Shown in pieces: positions 47,337 to 56,999 of a DNA stretch of 58,433 nucleotides (positions are counted from its first letter, which is position 1; each line of letters begins with the position of its first letter). The notes under the pieces are model-generated. The model was given only the letters and a program-made list of their open reading frames with translations, was not told the origin of the DNA and did no database searches. Where the stretch lies: the NCBI GenBank assembly GCA_944323205.1, contig CALURO010000013.1:1-58433 (forward strand). The letters run 5' to 3'. The position numbers and the translations under genes were made by a program. Origin of the DNA: an uncultured Mucispirillum sp. (lineage in GTDB: Bacteria; Chrysiogenota; Deferribacteres; Deferribacterales; Mucispirillaceae).

Positions 47337-47364
47337 GATGCTGTCTTAATAAAAAGACAGCATC
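47337..47364 (-). terminator. Internal terminator/attenuator within the lipoprotein cluster
   Basis: GATGCTGTCTT/AAGACAGCATC, 6-base loop, followed on the minus strand by TTTTTAGGAG, whose AGGAG is the ribosome-binding site of the next gene. It would reduce expression of the two downstream genes relative to the 763-residue one. Confidence 0.75.
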
Positions 47365-47371
47365 ATATTTT

Positions 47372-49663
47372 TTAATTAAATGCTTTATTCCATTCTGTAA
47401 CTAATTTATTACCTTCATCTTTATGTGTTGTAAATATTACATCTATAACATTTATCTTAAAATCATCTTTTGATAAATTCAAATGTTTATATGTAAATCC
47501 CCATGATTTAAGGAAGTTACCTAAAATTTGAGTTAATGTTTGACTTAATGCAGAAGCGTTGGTAGTATCTGGAAGCGTTCCACCATTTGTTTTAACAGCC
47601 TGTATTAAATCTTCCACTCTGTTATAAGCTGCTTCAGTATAACCTCTATCTCCCTTAACCACATCAAATACAGGATCTATATACCAATATATACTAGAAC
47701 CACCTGCATAATAATCTTCCTTTTCTACTGGTGCCTGTGGCAAGGAACTTTCATCTGGTGCAATTTTTGTTCCATCTGTTCCTTCACTGCCACCAGTTTC
47801 ACCTGTTACAAGTTTATTCCAGTCAGCTAATAATTTTTTAGCAGTTTCATCTAATTCTTGTGGAAATAATACATCTAATACTTCTCTTTTAAATTCATCT
47901 TTAGTTTTATCAAAATTTGAATATGTAATATTTTTTACATTTAGATAGTCTGATACCAGTGCTGCATATTTTATATCTTCACCACTTAAAAGTTTATTAT
48001 AATCTGGTTCATTAAATCCTTTTTGTTTCATAGTCTGATAAAATTCCAATGCTCTGTTTTCAGAACGCACTGTCCTTTTTTCAGCTCCAGGATAACCTGA
48101 TAAATTAGATAAAAAATTTGCAGGCAGATAATTTTCTACTTGATTTATACCATTTATTTTATCTTCATCTTCTATTACTGGACTATCATTTTTTACTATA
48201 TTATTCCATTCTTTTATAAAAGCTGTTATTTTACTTTTATCAGTTTCAAATAACTCTTTTATTATACCAGTATTAAACACATCTTTACTTACATTAAAAT
48301 GGCTATAGTTATAGTTATTTGTTTTTAAAAATTCTGCTGCTTTATCAATTAATAAGCTGTGTTTATCAGTTGCACTCATATCTGGTATTTCTGCCCCTTC
48401 TGTTTGCAGTTTTTCTAAAAATTCAGCAACTCTATTTTTTGATTTTTGAGTAGATAAATATGGAGCATTTTCTATTTTTTGAATAAGCTGATTATGGTAA
48501 TAATTAATTGTTTCATTTGTAATTATATTTGCTGCTTCGTCCTGTGGCTCTTCCGGCTTTACAATTTTATTCCATTCATCAATTAATTTTTTACCAAAAC
48601 TTCCTTCTAAAAATATTTTATTTATAGTATTTGTCTCAAATACAGACTTTTCCACATTAAACTCAGAATAAGTTATATTGTTATCTGATAAATATTTCAC
48701 CACAACTGATACTAATGCATCTTTTTTATCTGCAGCAGTGCTAAAAGACGGCATTTCCGCTCCATTTACTTGTAAAGCCCTTAATAAATCTACTACTCTA
48801 TTATTCACTCTGTTACTAATTAATGTATAATCTTCTGGTGCATTTAAAAGATTTTCTGCTATTGCTGTGTAATATAAATTTTCAATAAAATCAGTATCAG
48901 TATATAAATCTTCATCTGCTGGTGTTACATTTTCATTATTACTTATAACCTTATTACATTCTGCAATAAATGTGTTATATGATGAAAGCCCTGCATATTG
49001 TAAAAGTTCATCAGCATTAAATTCAGTTGTCTTTATTTCATATGTTGCTGGAAGCTTTGTTTTTTCATTTAAATTATACAGAAGCTCCACTATTTGTCCT
49101 ATTTTTACTTCATCAGCAGGAATAACAGCAGGTAATAAATTTAATAAAAGTGTTGCAGATAAATCTACAATATTATTCCTTACATTCTCATATTCATGAT
49201 TAATAAGCATACTGTATTTATCTGCCAGCATTAATAATACAGTCTGGTTATTTTTTATATTATTCAGCTCATTAATTAAAGATTGATACTGTTCTTTTAA
49301 AGGTAGTTTAGCAGCAAAATCTTCTACATTTATAGATAATACATTATAATCAAGTATTTCTGAAAATACACTTTCTTTGGCAGTATATTTTGCATATAAT
49401 GTTATAATATCTTTATTATCAAATATCACACCATCATTTGATAGTTCCTCTATCAAAAGCCCTATATTAAGGTATACATTATCACTTATATTGCCATTGG
49501 AAATATTATACATAAATTTTGAAAATTCATTGTAAAATACTTTTGCATTTTCCTGAACTTCATTACTAGTAGAAATATTGTCAACAGTATTATTTGTACT
49601 GCTATCCCCACACCCAGTATAAACTATTATAGCTGAAAATAATAATATCAAATATTTTTTCAT
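47372..49663 (-). CDS. Lipoprotein with five copies of a novel repeat
   Basis: This 763-residue protein has lipobox YTGC (Cys18). It is built of related modules at about residues 160-240 (degenerate), 280-367, 405-492, 530-618 and 675-763. Each has the pattern NRV/NRA, then L..L..NG..P, then YL...NITYS.FN..K..F, a V/I..IF stretch and a closing EWNK. No known family is recognised. A Gly/Ser/Glu/Pro-rich linker (620-650) precedes the last module. First gene of the three-lipoprotein cluster, ahead of an attenuating hairpin. Confidence 0.75.
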   Translation of the reverse strand: MKKYLILLFSAIIVYTGCGDSSTNNTVDNISTSNEVQENAKVFYNEFSKFMYNISNGNISDNVYLNIGLLIEELSNDGVIFDNKDIITLYAKYTAKESVFSEILDYNVLSINVEDFAAKLPLKEQYQSLINELNNIKNNQTVLLMLADKYSMLINHEYENVRNNIVDLSATLLLNLLPAVIPADEVKIGQIVELLYNLNEKTKLPATYEIKTTEFNADELLQYAGLSSYNTFIAECNKVISNNENVTPADEDLYTDTDFIENLYYTAIAENLLNAPEDYTLISNRVNNRVVDLLRALQVNGAEMPSFSTAADKKDALVSVVVKYLSDNNITYSEFNVEKSVFETNTINKIFLEGSFGKKLIDEWNKIVKPEEPQDEAANIITNETINYYHNQLIQKIENAPYLSTQKSKNRVAEFLEKLQTEGAEIPDMSATDKHSLLIDKAAEFLKTNNYNYSHFNVSKDVFNTGIIKELFETDKSKITAFIKEWNNIVKNDSPVIEDEDKINGINQVENYLPANFLSNLSGYPGAEKRTVRSENRALEFYQTMKQKGFNEPDYNKLLSGEDIKYAALVSDYLNVKNITYSNFDKTKDEFKREVLDVLFPQELDETAKKLLADWNKLVTGETGGSEGTDGTKIAPDESSLPQAPVEKEDYYAGGSSIYWYIDPVFDVVKGDRGYTEAAYNRVEDLIQAVKTNGGTLPDTTNASALSQTLTQILGNFLKSWGFTYKHLNLSKDDFKINVIDVIFTTHKDEGNKLVTEWNKAFN

Positions 49664-49839
49664 AATAACCTCCTATTATTGATATTAATTATCAATAATA
49701 TATTTTTATTTTAATGTCAATATTATTTTTTTATTTTATTTAATAATATATTATAAGAAAATATATTATTAGTCTAAACTAAAAATATCTATATTTAGTC
49801 TAATTGATTATTTTCATTTGATGAGATATGTTGAAACAA

Positions 49840-49870
49840 AAAAAGCTGCCTTGATACAAGACAGCCTTTT
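49840..49870 (-). terminator. Terminator of the pyrophosphatase gene
   Basis: Stem GCTG(C)CTTG/CAAG(A)CAGC with A/T tails on both sides, 21 bases past the stop at 49892. Confidence 0.65.
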
Positions 49871-49891
49871 TAATGATAGTAAAGAGTATAT

Positions 49892-51532
49892 CTATTTACT
49901 GATTTCTTCTAATATTCTTGATATTTCTGGCAGAAGCTGTTTTTTTCTTGATAAGACACCTGGCAGGAAATAAAGATTATCTTCCAATTTCTTATATCCA
50001 AATATCTGTTCTGCTGGAGCAAAACCTGTAGTTATAAGCTGGCTTTCCTCTTTAATAATATCTGTAACAAGCAGCATCATCCAGTCCAGCTTATTACTTT
50101 CTTTTACATTAAAAAGCTCTTCCTGAAGCTTGTCTTTTACTTCACCAAGCTGTGCTAATGTAACTGTTTCTGCCTGGCTGATACCAAAACGGATGCCATA
50201 TTCTTCAAATATTTTAAAATCTGTACCGATAATATCCTTTGCTGAACGAGATGTAAGCCCATCAGTTGCTGAAAATATCTCTATACCATATTCTTTTGCA
50301 TCTATATCACATAATAAAGCTAAATCATTAATGGCATCAATATCGTCCTTAGTTGTTGTAGGTGATTTCATAATTACTGTATCACTAAGCATACCGCCAA
50401 GTAAAAGCATGGCATATTTTTTAGGAATATCAACCCTGTATGTTTTAAAAAGCTGATATACAAGTGTACATGTACTGCCAACAGGTTTTGCAAAAAATGT
50501 TACAGGACTGCTTGTTTTAATTGTTCCAAGCCTGTGGTGGTCCACAATTTCCATAAGTTCAGCTGTTTCAATACCATCTATTGCCTGAGTTGCTTCGTTA
50601 TGGTCCATCATAATAAGTTTTGCTCTTTTGCGTTTTAAAATATCTGTGCCAGTAATTACACCGATTAACTTACCATCTGATACTACAGGCAGGCTTTTAG
50701 TTGCTGATTTACTGATAGCATCTGCTACACTGTCTATATAATCATAAGGGGAGCATGGCTCTATTTTATTTAAAAGCTTGCCAATAGGGGTAGCCATTTC
50801 AACACAGCGGATAGTTTGAGAAGAATCAAATGGAGAATAAAATACCCAGCCTTTATAGTTTCCAAAATCAAGCTGTTTACATGCTTCTTCGCTAAGTCCT
50901 ACAATAATAATAGCAGGGTATTTTTTTGTAAATGCATCCTGCAGAATATTCTGCCTGTTACCTGTTATTAAGAGAGTATTTTCTTCGTTTGCAACATTAG
51001 CAACATGTTGATTAAAATCATCATAAGCCATTGTAGCTACAACAACTGATGCAGAAAATTCTTCTAATTCACCTACATTTAATACTGTCCCCCTAAGTGA
51101 ACGGCGAAGAGAATCTGCCCTTAAAGAAAAAACTGGCTTTGCTGCTCTGTCATCTCTTAAAAAAAGCTCTGTAACATCATTTACACCAAGCATACCTTCA
51201 TATTCATTTTCTTTATTTATTACAGGCATAAAGCGAAGATTTTTTTCTCTTAAAATTCTTAAAAATTTTGAAAGTGGGTCATTTTCTTCTGCGGTAACAA
51301 CATTTGTAGTCATACTGTCTATAACTTTTGGATATATATCTTTCATATATTCAGGCAGTGTGCCTTCCGCTTTTTGGAAAATATATTTAGTCTGGTCATT
51401 AACTGTTCCGCACCTTATAGGCACAAATTCATATTCTTTATTAATCTGTGATTTTAGATAAGCATAACATGCAGCTGATGCAACTGAATCTGTATCAGGA
51501 TTTTTATGCCCGCAGATAAACACTTTCTCCAT
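49892..51532 (-). CDS. ppaC: Manganese-dependent inorganic pyrophosphatase with CBS domains
   Basis: This 546-residue family II (DHH) pyrophosphatase starts FICGHKNPDTDSVASA; a CBS motif (MTTNVVTAEENDPLSKFLRIL), a DRTGG-type insert and a second CBS (ATKSLPVVSDGKLIGVITGTDIL) split the catalytic halves, and MEIVDHHRLG completes the DHH motif. CBS-PPases are regulated by adenine nucleotides. Length matches the CBS-DRTGG class. Two bases after the TlpA-like gene, so co-transcribed. Confidence 0.93.
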   Translation of the reverse strand: MEKVFICGHKNPDTDSVASAACYAYLKSQINKEYEFVPIRCGTVNDQTKYIFQKAEGTLPEYMKDIYPKVIDSMTTNVVTAEENDPLSKFLRILREKNLRFMPVINKENEYEGMLGVNDVTELFLRDDRAAKPVFSLRADSLRRSLRGTVLNVGELEEFSASVVVATMAYDDFNQHVANVANEENTLLITGNRQNILQDAFTKKYPAIIIVGLSEEACKQLDFGNYKGWVFYSPFDSSQTIRCVEMATPIGKLLNKIEPCSPYDYIDSVADAISKSATKSLPVVSDGKLIGVITGTDILKRKRAKLIMMDHNEATQAIDGIETAELMEIVDHHRLGTIKTSSPVTFFAKPVGSTCTLVYQLFKTYRVDIPKKYAMLLLGGMLSDTVIMKSPTTTKDDIDAINDLALLCDIDAKEYGIEIFSATDGLTSRSAKDIIGTDFKIFEEYGIRFGISQAETVTLAQLGEVKDKLQEELFNVKESNKLDWMMLLVTDIIKEESQLITTGFAPAEQIFGYKKLEDNLYFLPGVLSRKKQLLPEISRILEEISK

Positions 51533-51534
51533 AG

Positions 51535-52044
51535 CTATTCTCCCCCATATTGTGCTATTTGTTCTACTATATCTTTACTTATATAACCTACCATACTGTC
51601 TAATAAATTACCATCTTTATCAAAAACAAATGATGTAGGTATAGGGTTGATTGCAAAATAATTAAGCAGGCTGCTATCTGCCTGATAAACTGGATAAGTG
51701 ACGCCGAAATCTTGAACAAATTTAAGTGCATCTGACTGATTCTGGTCTACTGCAATACCAATAATTACAAAATTATTTTTATCTTTATATTTTTCATAAA
51801 TTTGGATAAAATCAGGTGTTTCTGCTTTACATGGCGGGCACCATGAGCCAAAAAAGTTTACAAGCACTACTTTTCCTCTATGCTCCTGCATAACTGCTTG
51901 AAACCTTTCAGTATTAAGTCTTTCCATACCATTAGATACTACTACGGGTGCATTAGATACTGAATCTGATTTCTGATTTTTATTACATGCAGACATTACA
52001 AAAAGTAATGAAAGAAATAAAATCATTGATAAAAGTTTTTTCAT
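51535..52044 (-). CDS. TlpA/ResA-like thioredoxin-fold lipoprotein
   Basis: This 169-residue protein has a lipobox-like MSAC (Cys20) after a hydrophobic segment, then a thioredoxin fold with GSWCPPCKAETPDF (Cys69 and Cys72), VIIGIAVDQ and the cis-proline region NPIPTSFVFDKDG. It is a periplasmic thiol-disulfide reductase tethered to a membrane, often needed for cytochrome c maturation. It overlaps no neighbour and is two bases before ppaC. Confidence 0.9.
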   Translation of the reverse strand: MKKLLSMILFLSLLFVMSACNKNQKSDSVSNAPVVVSNGMERLNTERFQAVMQEHRGKVVLVNFFGSWCPPCKAETPDFIQIYEKYKDKNNFVIIGIAVDQNQSDALKFVQDFGVTYPVYQADSSLLNYFAINPIPTSFVFDKDGNLLDSMVGYISKDIVEQIAQYGGE

Positions 52045-52146
52045 AAAAGCTCCTTACCTATTTATCTATCATACTTTAAAACAATCAAAAAGTCAGTATA
52101 TTTTTTAAATAAAAATACAGGCTTAAAATAATTTAAGCTGGATTAT

Positions 52147-52743
52147 TTACTTATTTTTTAAAGCATCACAGTTATTTGTAATATATGGTAAAATATTCTG
52201 GACAAAAAATGTGGCAGAATATAAATCTATACTTTTGATTTTATCAAGAATATATGTATATTTTTCAAGAAAAGGCTCATAATTTGAAAGTTTTATTTCC
52301 TGAATGCACTCAATTAAGGCATCTAAATTATCAGCTGCTGTTAAAATAAGGCCTTCAAGGGTTTCATCTTTTCCATCAAAAATGATTTCTCTGTATATAG
52401 ATTTATAAGGCTCAGAAATAGAACCAAGCAGGTTTTCTTCTACTAAAGTTTCTTCCACAAGGCTTAGTGCTTTTTTAACTTCAGCATTAGAATTTTTAGT
52501 AGTGCTTATAACATCACCCATAACAGCTTCCGGGATATCATGGTTTAATGCTTTTCTATAAAGCCTTTTCCAGTTAATCTCCCTGCCATGTTCTTCTTCT
52601 ATTATCCCTAAAAGCTGGGCAATTTGTGCAACAGAAAAAGAATGTTCTGCAACTGATGCTCTAAGATGCAAAAACTCATTTGCCCACCTGCCAATATTAT
52701 TTAACTTTCTAGCAGTTGTTATTAATTTGCCAAGATTTTCCAT
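52147..52743 (-). CDS. HD-domain phosphohydrolase, YfbR-like
   Basis: This 198-residue protein shows the HD metal site in SVAEHSFSVA and ALNHDIPEAVMGDVI, with a downstream Asp in AADNLDALIECIQEI. Spacing and the AEHSF/HDIPEAVMGD motifs are those of the YfbR group of 5'-deoxynucleotidases. Single gene; substrate not proven. The 52744-52949 gap holds only AT-rich sequence. Confidence 0.85.
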   Translation of the reverse strand: MENLGKLITTARKLNNIGRWANEFLHLRASVAEHSFSVAQIAQLLGIIEEEHGREINWKRLYRKALNHDIPEAVMGDVISTTKNSNAEVKKALSLVEETLVEENLLGSISEPYKSIYREIIFDGKDETLEGLILTAADNLDALIECIQEIKLSNYEPFLEKYTYILDKIKSIDLYSATFFVQNILPYITNNCDALKNK

Positions 52744-52949
52744 ATATCACCTTTTATATATTAATTTTAATATTAAATTTTGTCTACAACTAACTTATCT
52801 TTTTTAATAACTATTATCAATTTATCACATTTTCTACACCATTATTATAAACACAAAGCGACAGTTAATGACACCTTATACAAATTTATGACAAATGTAA
52901 ATTTATTTGTATACTATGTTAACTTTTTTCTTGATTAATTTATTTGATA

Positions 52950-53324
52950 ATGATAAAAAAATATATGAGCGAATTAAAGTATGATATCAAAAAAGTAGTA
53001 GAGTTTCTAGGCGGCGGAATAGACGAAACAATAGTTGCATCTCTTATTGGTATATTTGTTTCATCTGTCAATGATGAATTTCCTGCATTTGCAGAAGCAG
53101 TTGCAGCTGATGACAGGCCAGCTATACACAAAATCGGTCATAAATTAAAAGGCTCATCAGCTAACCTTGGGTTTGAATCTTTTAGAAAAATATGTGAAGA
53201 TTTAGAACAGCATGCAAGAAATAATTTAGATTTTGACTATAAAACTGCTTTTGAAAAACTTGGAACAGAAAAAAAAGCTATTGAAGACTGGTTTTCTTCA
53301 GTAAAAGCTGATTACGGTTTATAG
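52950..53324 (+). CDS. Hpt-domain phosphotransfer protein
   Basis: This small helical protein carries the histidine-phosphotransfer motif HKIGHKLKGSSANLG; the phospho-accepting His is that preceding KLKG. It should shuttle phosphate between a hybrid kinase and a response regulator, neither of which is encoded nearby. The start is uncertain: ATG at 52950 or 52965, neither with a clear ribosome-binding site. Confidence 0.88.
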   Translation: MIKKYMSELKYDIKKVVEFLGGGIDETIVASLIGIFVSSVNDEFPAFAEAVAADDRPAIHKIGHKLKGSSANLGFESFRKICEDLEQHARNNLDFDYKTAFEKLGTEKKAIEDWFSSVKADYGL

Positions 53325-53336
53325 GAAAGTGCTTTA

Positions 53337-53711
53337 TTAATTAATATAATTAGACTGGCTTTCTTTTTCCTTAGTAACATGTTTATTAGTTTTAACAGTT
53401 GGTTTATACCCATCGTTAAATATTTCTAAATAATGCTGCAGCTTACCTCTTTTTACAAGTAAATCAGAAATCTCATTACGGTATATCTCAGCCATATCAT
53501 CAAGCATAACTACAAGCCGTTTTTTATCTTCATTATTTTTTTCATCATAGGATTCTTCAATATATTTATCTACCGCATTATTAAGGGCAGATAAAAAATG
53601 GCGTATTGACACTATACGCATATCTGTAGCTTCTGCTTCACCTGCTAAAAAATCTTTAAGTATTTTATCTATTAATTTACCTTTGCTTTCCATACATAGA
53701 ATAATCGGCAT
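53337..53711 (-). CDS. Hypothetical helical protein
   Basis: This 124-residue protein is charged and probably all-helical (GKLIDKILKDFLAGEAEATD ... EIYRNEISDLLVKRGKLQHYLEIF), with a polar C-terminal tail. No family is recognised. An ATG at 53693 is an alternative start. It is convergent with the Hpt gene, 12 bases apart. Confidence 0.55.
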   Translation of the reverse strand: MPIILCMESKGKLIDKILKDFLAGEAEATDMRIVSIRHFLSALNNAVDKYIEESYDEKNNEDKKRLVVMLDDMAEIYRNEISDLLVKRGKLQHYLEIFNDGYKPTVKTNKHVTKEKESQSNYIN

Positions 53712-53833
53712 TATGTAAAAATACTTAAAAGAAATTTTAAAAATATATTTATTTTATCTTTTTTAATTGAATATTTAAAAATATACTCTTGCTGCCTGGC
53801 TTTTAATTTATATTAAACAGGCAGCTAATATTT

Positions 53834-54349
53834 TTAATCAACTGGATAGTCAAATGTTATTACTGGGATTTTTAACTTCCCTGCTGTTTCTTCTCTTATG
53901 TATAACTCAACTGACGCATCATAAGGTTTATTAAAATATATATAATCATTATCTATTTTATCTATGCTGTAAAAAGTTTCATAAGGTGTGCCGCCAGTTG
54001 TTTCACCAGTTACACGAAAAAGGTGTCTGCCATTTTCTTTTTTATAATATATTGGTCGTTCAGTTTCTGGGAAATCTGCCGTTGCACTTCTATATTTAAA
54101 AAAATTTTCTTTCTTATTTATCCATACATAATCTGGTTCAATATCATTATAAGCTTCTGATATACTCTGGTGTATAGCATAACATTTTGTTTTGCCGTCA
54201 ATAGTTAATTTCTTGCAGTTTTTACCATCTTTTTTTTCATTTAACTTAATCCATTTACCATATAAATCATCTGGAACAGTATCCGCATAAACACTGCCAA
54301 AACTTATAAAAAGTAAAAAGATTACTAATTTAACAATTTTATTTTTCAT
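53834..54349 (-). CDS. Secreted hypothetical protein
   Basis: The frame is open to 54403, but the ATG at 54349 has a strong AAAGGGGTGAG site and starts a signal peptide (MKNKIVKLVIFLLFISFGSVYA, cut before DT). The mature part of about 150 residues begins VPDDLYGKWIKLNEKKDGKNC, resembling lipocalin-like or META-type small secreted folds (a GxW near the start), with a Cys pair (CKKLTIDGKTKC). No family is assigned. Confidence 0.65.
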   Translation of the reverse strand: MKNKIVKLVIFLLFISFGSVYADTVPDDLYGKWIKLNEKKDGKNCKKLTIDGKTKCYAIHQSISEAYNDIEPDYVWINKKENFFKYRSATADFPETERPIYYKKENGRHLFRVTGETTGGTPYETFYSIDKIDNDYIYFNKPYDASVELYIREETAGKLKIPVITFDYPVD

Positions 54350-54442
54350 ATTACTCACCCCTTTGTATATAGTTATAGTAACATACATATAATTATATTG
54401 CAATAAATAAAAATTTATATATTATTACTTTTAAGGTGATAT

Positions 54443-55384
54443 ATGAGTGAATTAAAATACTTATTTGGTCCTGTGCCATCAAGAAGACTTGGCAGATCAT
54501 TAGGCATAAATGTAGTGCCTGCAAAAATATGCTCTCTTGACTGCCTTTACTGTGAAGTGGGTAGAACAAAAAAAGCTGTAATGCAGCGAAAACCATATTA
54601 TAAAGCAAGCGATATATTAAAAGAATTTAAGGAAAATTTTGGTAAATTTGAAGATTTGTGTGATGTTGTAACAATAACAGGTGCGGGGGAGCCTACACTT
54701 AATTCTGAACTTGATAATATTATTACAGGCATTAAGGAAATTACTAATAAACCATGTGCAATTCTTACAAACACTACAACTATAAATATTCCAGAAGTTT
54801 ATGAAAGCCTTTTAAAGTTTGATATAGTTGTACCAAGTCTGGATGCAGTAACAGATGATGTATTCAAAGCAGTTAATTTACCAGAAAAATCTATTAATAC
54901 AGCAGATATTATCACAGGGCTTGAAAAATTTTCAAAAGAATATAAAGGGAAACTGTTTGTAGAAATACTTTTTTGCAAAAATGTAAACGACAGCAAAGAA
55001 CATATAGAAAATCTCATAAAGGTATTAAAAAATATTAAATGTTCTAAAGTGCAGCTTGGCACAATTCACAGACCGCCGGCATACAGCTCGTCCTGCCCTG
55101 TAAGTGATGAATTCTTACTTGATACTGCAAAAACATTCTTAAAAAATAATATTCCTGCAGAAGTTACAGGCGGATTTTCAAGTGTATATAAATCATCAGC
55201 TTCTCTTAACCTGCATGATTTAATACCTGCACTTTTAAAAATGCGGCCATGTACTTTGCTTGATATGAGCGGTGTTTTTGGAAAAAGTGAAACTGAAATA
55301 AAAGAAAGTATAGATATTTTAATCAAAGAAAATAAAATAAAGGCTGAAAATTATAACTCTGATACATACTATACTACAGCATAA
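54443..55384 (+). CDS. Radical SAM protein, COG0731-type
   Basis: This 313-residue protein opens with FGPVPSRRLGRSLGINVVP and the cluster motif CSLDCLYC (Cys30, 34, 37), the hallmark of the COG0731 radical-SAM group; TITGAGEPTLN is the GGE-like SAM-binding strand. The C-terminal about 50 residues look like a winged helix (LLDMSGVFGKSETEIKESIDILIKENKI). The substrate is unknown. AAGGTG precedes the ATG. Confidence 0.85.
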   Translation: MSELKYLFGPVPSRRLGRSLGINVVPAKICSLDCLYCEVGRTKKAVMQRKPYYKASDILKEFKENFGKFEDLCDVVTITGAGEPTLNSELDNIITGIKEITNKPCAILTNTTTINIPEVYESLLKFDIVVPSLDAVTDDVFKAVNLPEKSINTADIITGLEKFSKEYKGKLFVEILFCKNVNDSKEHIENLIKVLKNIKCSKVQLGTIHRPPAYSSSCPVSDEFLLDTAKTFLKNNIPAEVTGGFSSVYKSSASLNLHDLIPALLKMRPCTLLDMSGVFGKSETEIKESIDILIKENKIKAENYNSDTYYTTA

Positions 55385-55405
55385 ATTCAGCCAGTATATT
55401 AATTA

Positions 55406-56683
55406 TTAGTTTTGTTTTGTTACAGTGTAGTTATGCTCTGCTATTTCTTTTTCATCATAAGAGCCTATTTTTGAGATTTTATCCAAAATGTTTGTAATCT
55501 CAATTATTTCAGGCTCTTTTGGAAGTTCTGGGGAAATAAGCGGCGATATTTCTGATACTCTTATCACCCTTTGCCATATATTTACAAACTGCTCTTCTTT
55601 AAGTTTATTTTTAGCAACTTTTGCAATCTCTACTTTTTCTCCATTATCATTAACAAGGCTGTTAACTGCATGATAAATTATATAGTCGCCCTCTTCCATA
55701 CCGCCATACATTATTACATGACCTTTAAAAAATATTAATGTTCTATATGGCTTAGCATTACGAAGAACTGCATAAAATTCTTTCGCACTTTTTGGCTTAT
55801 CAATTAATTTTTTACCAACAAGTTTCTGCAGCCCTGAACTTCTTGGAATATCTGCACCAAAAACACGCCATAAATCACGCACATAAGCAGAGCAGTCTCT
55901 TAGCCCTTCCTTTCCGCCCCAGTCATATGGATTATTGAGCTGGCTTTCCGCCATAGACTTCATTAATTCTTCATTATATACCGCATTGCCTATAACAAAT
56001 GAACCGTCTTTTGATAATGTTGTATAACTTCCTTCAGGTGTTAAGACTACTATATTTTCATTATCCTGAGAAAGAAGCGGCACTTTATCACCTATGCCAT
56101 ATTTTACACTGCCGATTGTTACATTATCTTTAATCACTCTAATAAAAGGCATCTGCTGAATACCTGAAAAAGCGACATGGGAATATATTTTTATTTTTCC
56201 AGCAGGCACCCAGCCACGCATAAATTCAGTCATAATGTAATAAAATTCTCTATCTTTTGACTTGTGCAGCACAAGTGCAGGTGAAAAGGCACTTATCCTT
56301 GTATACTGATTAGAATCAAACTTTTCATTACCCCTGTGGATTGTATGATTTGTAGGATAAAGACGCATATTAAGGCTTTCTGTGGTAAAGCCCACCTGCG
56401 GCACAACAATTGATGGAATACCGCTTACATTTCTGTTATCTTTTATGTTATCTAAATCTTCCTTAGTCATTGCTCTATTATCTATATATGAGCCTTTATA
56501 TGTGAGCTTGTCAAATGTAATCAACTTGCTTAACTCATAGCGGCTGATTTCAAATAAATATTTATTAGTATCTGTATAAAAATAATAAGGTGAAAACTTG
56601 CTTTTGCCAACTGATGAGCTGGAACAGGAAAGTATCATTGATGTCAGGATAACTAATACGACTAATAATATCTTTTTGCTCAT
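55406..56683 (-). CDS. NlpC/P60 lipoprotein with SH3-like domain
   Basis: This 425-residue protein has a lipobox LSC (Cys20). An SH3b-like region (about 95-165; TESLNMRLYPTN, VLHKSKDREFYYI, RGWVPAGKI) precedes the NlpC/P60 cysteine peptidase: Cys264 in RDCSAYVRD, His322 in GHVIMYGG and His338 in YHAVNS. Such enzymes cut gamma-D-Glu-diaminopimelate in peptidoglycan. It is presumably periplasmic and membrane anchored. Confidence 0.87.
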   Translation of the reverse strand: MSKKILLVVLVILTSMILSCSSSSVGKSKFSPYYFYTDTNKYLFEISRYELSKLITFDKLTYKGSYIDNRAMTKEDLDNIKDNRNVSGIPSIVVPQVGFTTESLNMRLYPTNHTIHRGNEKFDSNQYTRISAFSPALVLHKSKDREFYYIMTEFMRGWVPAGKIKIYSHVAFSGIQQMPFIRVIKDNVTIGSVKYGIGDKVPLLSQDNENIVVLTPEGSYTTLSKDGSFVIGNAVYNEELMKSMAESQLNNPYDWGGKEGLRDCSAYVRDLWRVFGADIPRSSGLQKLVGKKLIDKPKSAKEFYAVLRNAKPYRTLIFFKGHVIMYGGMEEGDYIIYHAVNSLVNDNGEKVEIAKVAKNKLKEEQFVNIWQRVIRVSEISPLISPELPKEPEIIEITNILDKISKIGSYDEKEIAEHNYTVTKQN

Positions 56684-56694
56684 ATAATCTCCGA

Positions 56695-56925
56695 TTAATT
56701 TTTTCTGTTATTATCTATTCTACTTTCATATTCAGATAAGCACTCTCTGGCTTTACTACATAAATACTCGGGTACAGTTAATTCTACTATGCTGTCTTTT
56801 AAATGCTCTAAGGCTTTTGGCACTTTAACATATCCTTTAATAACAGCAGGAATACCCTTTGACATTAAATATGATGATGCATTATCTGCTTCTTTTCTGC
56901 TTTTATATTCTCTAATCTTTACCAT
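56695..56925 (-). CDS. Small DUF2007-like protein
   Basis: The ATG at 56925 starts MVKIREYKSRKEADNASSYLMSKGIPAVI (76 residues), with the pattern of the DUF2007 putative signal-transducing family: an alpha/beta start, a Gly-Ile-x-Ala core, and a closing VELTVPEYLCSKARECL. The longer frame to 56961 has no better ribosome-binding site. 11 bases upstream of the NlpC gene start, so co-transcribed. Confidence 0.6.
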   Translation of the reverse strand: MVKIREYKSRKEADNASSYLMSKGIPAVIKGYVKVPKALEHLKDSIVELTVPEYLCSKARECLSEYESRIDNNRKN

Positions 56926-56999
56926 ATTATGTAATAATATATTATTTTCAGCAAAATGCAATAAAAAATAAGTAAAAAAATATTCTTTTTATATTCATT

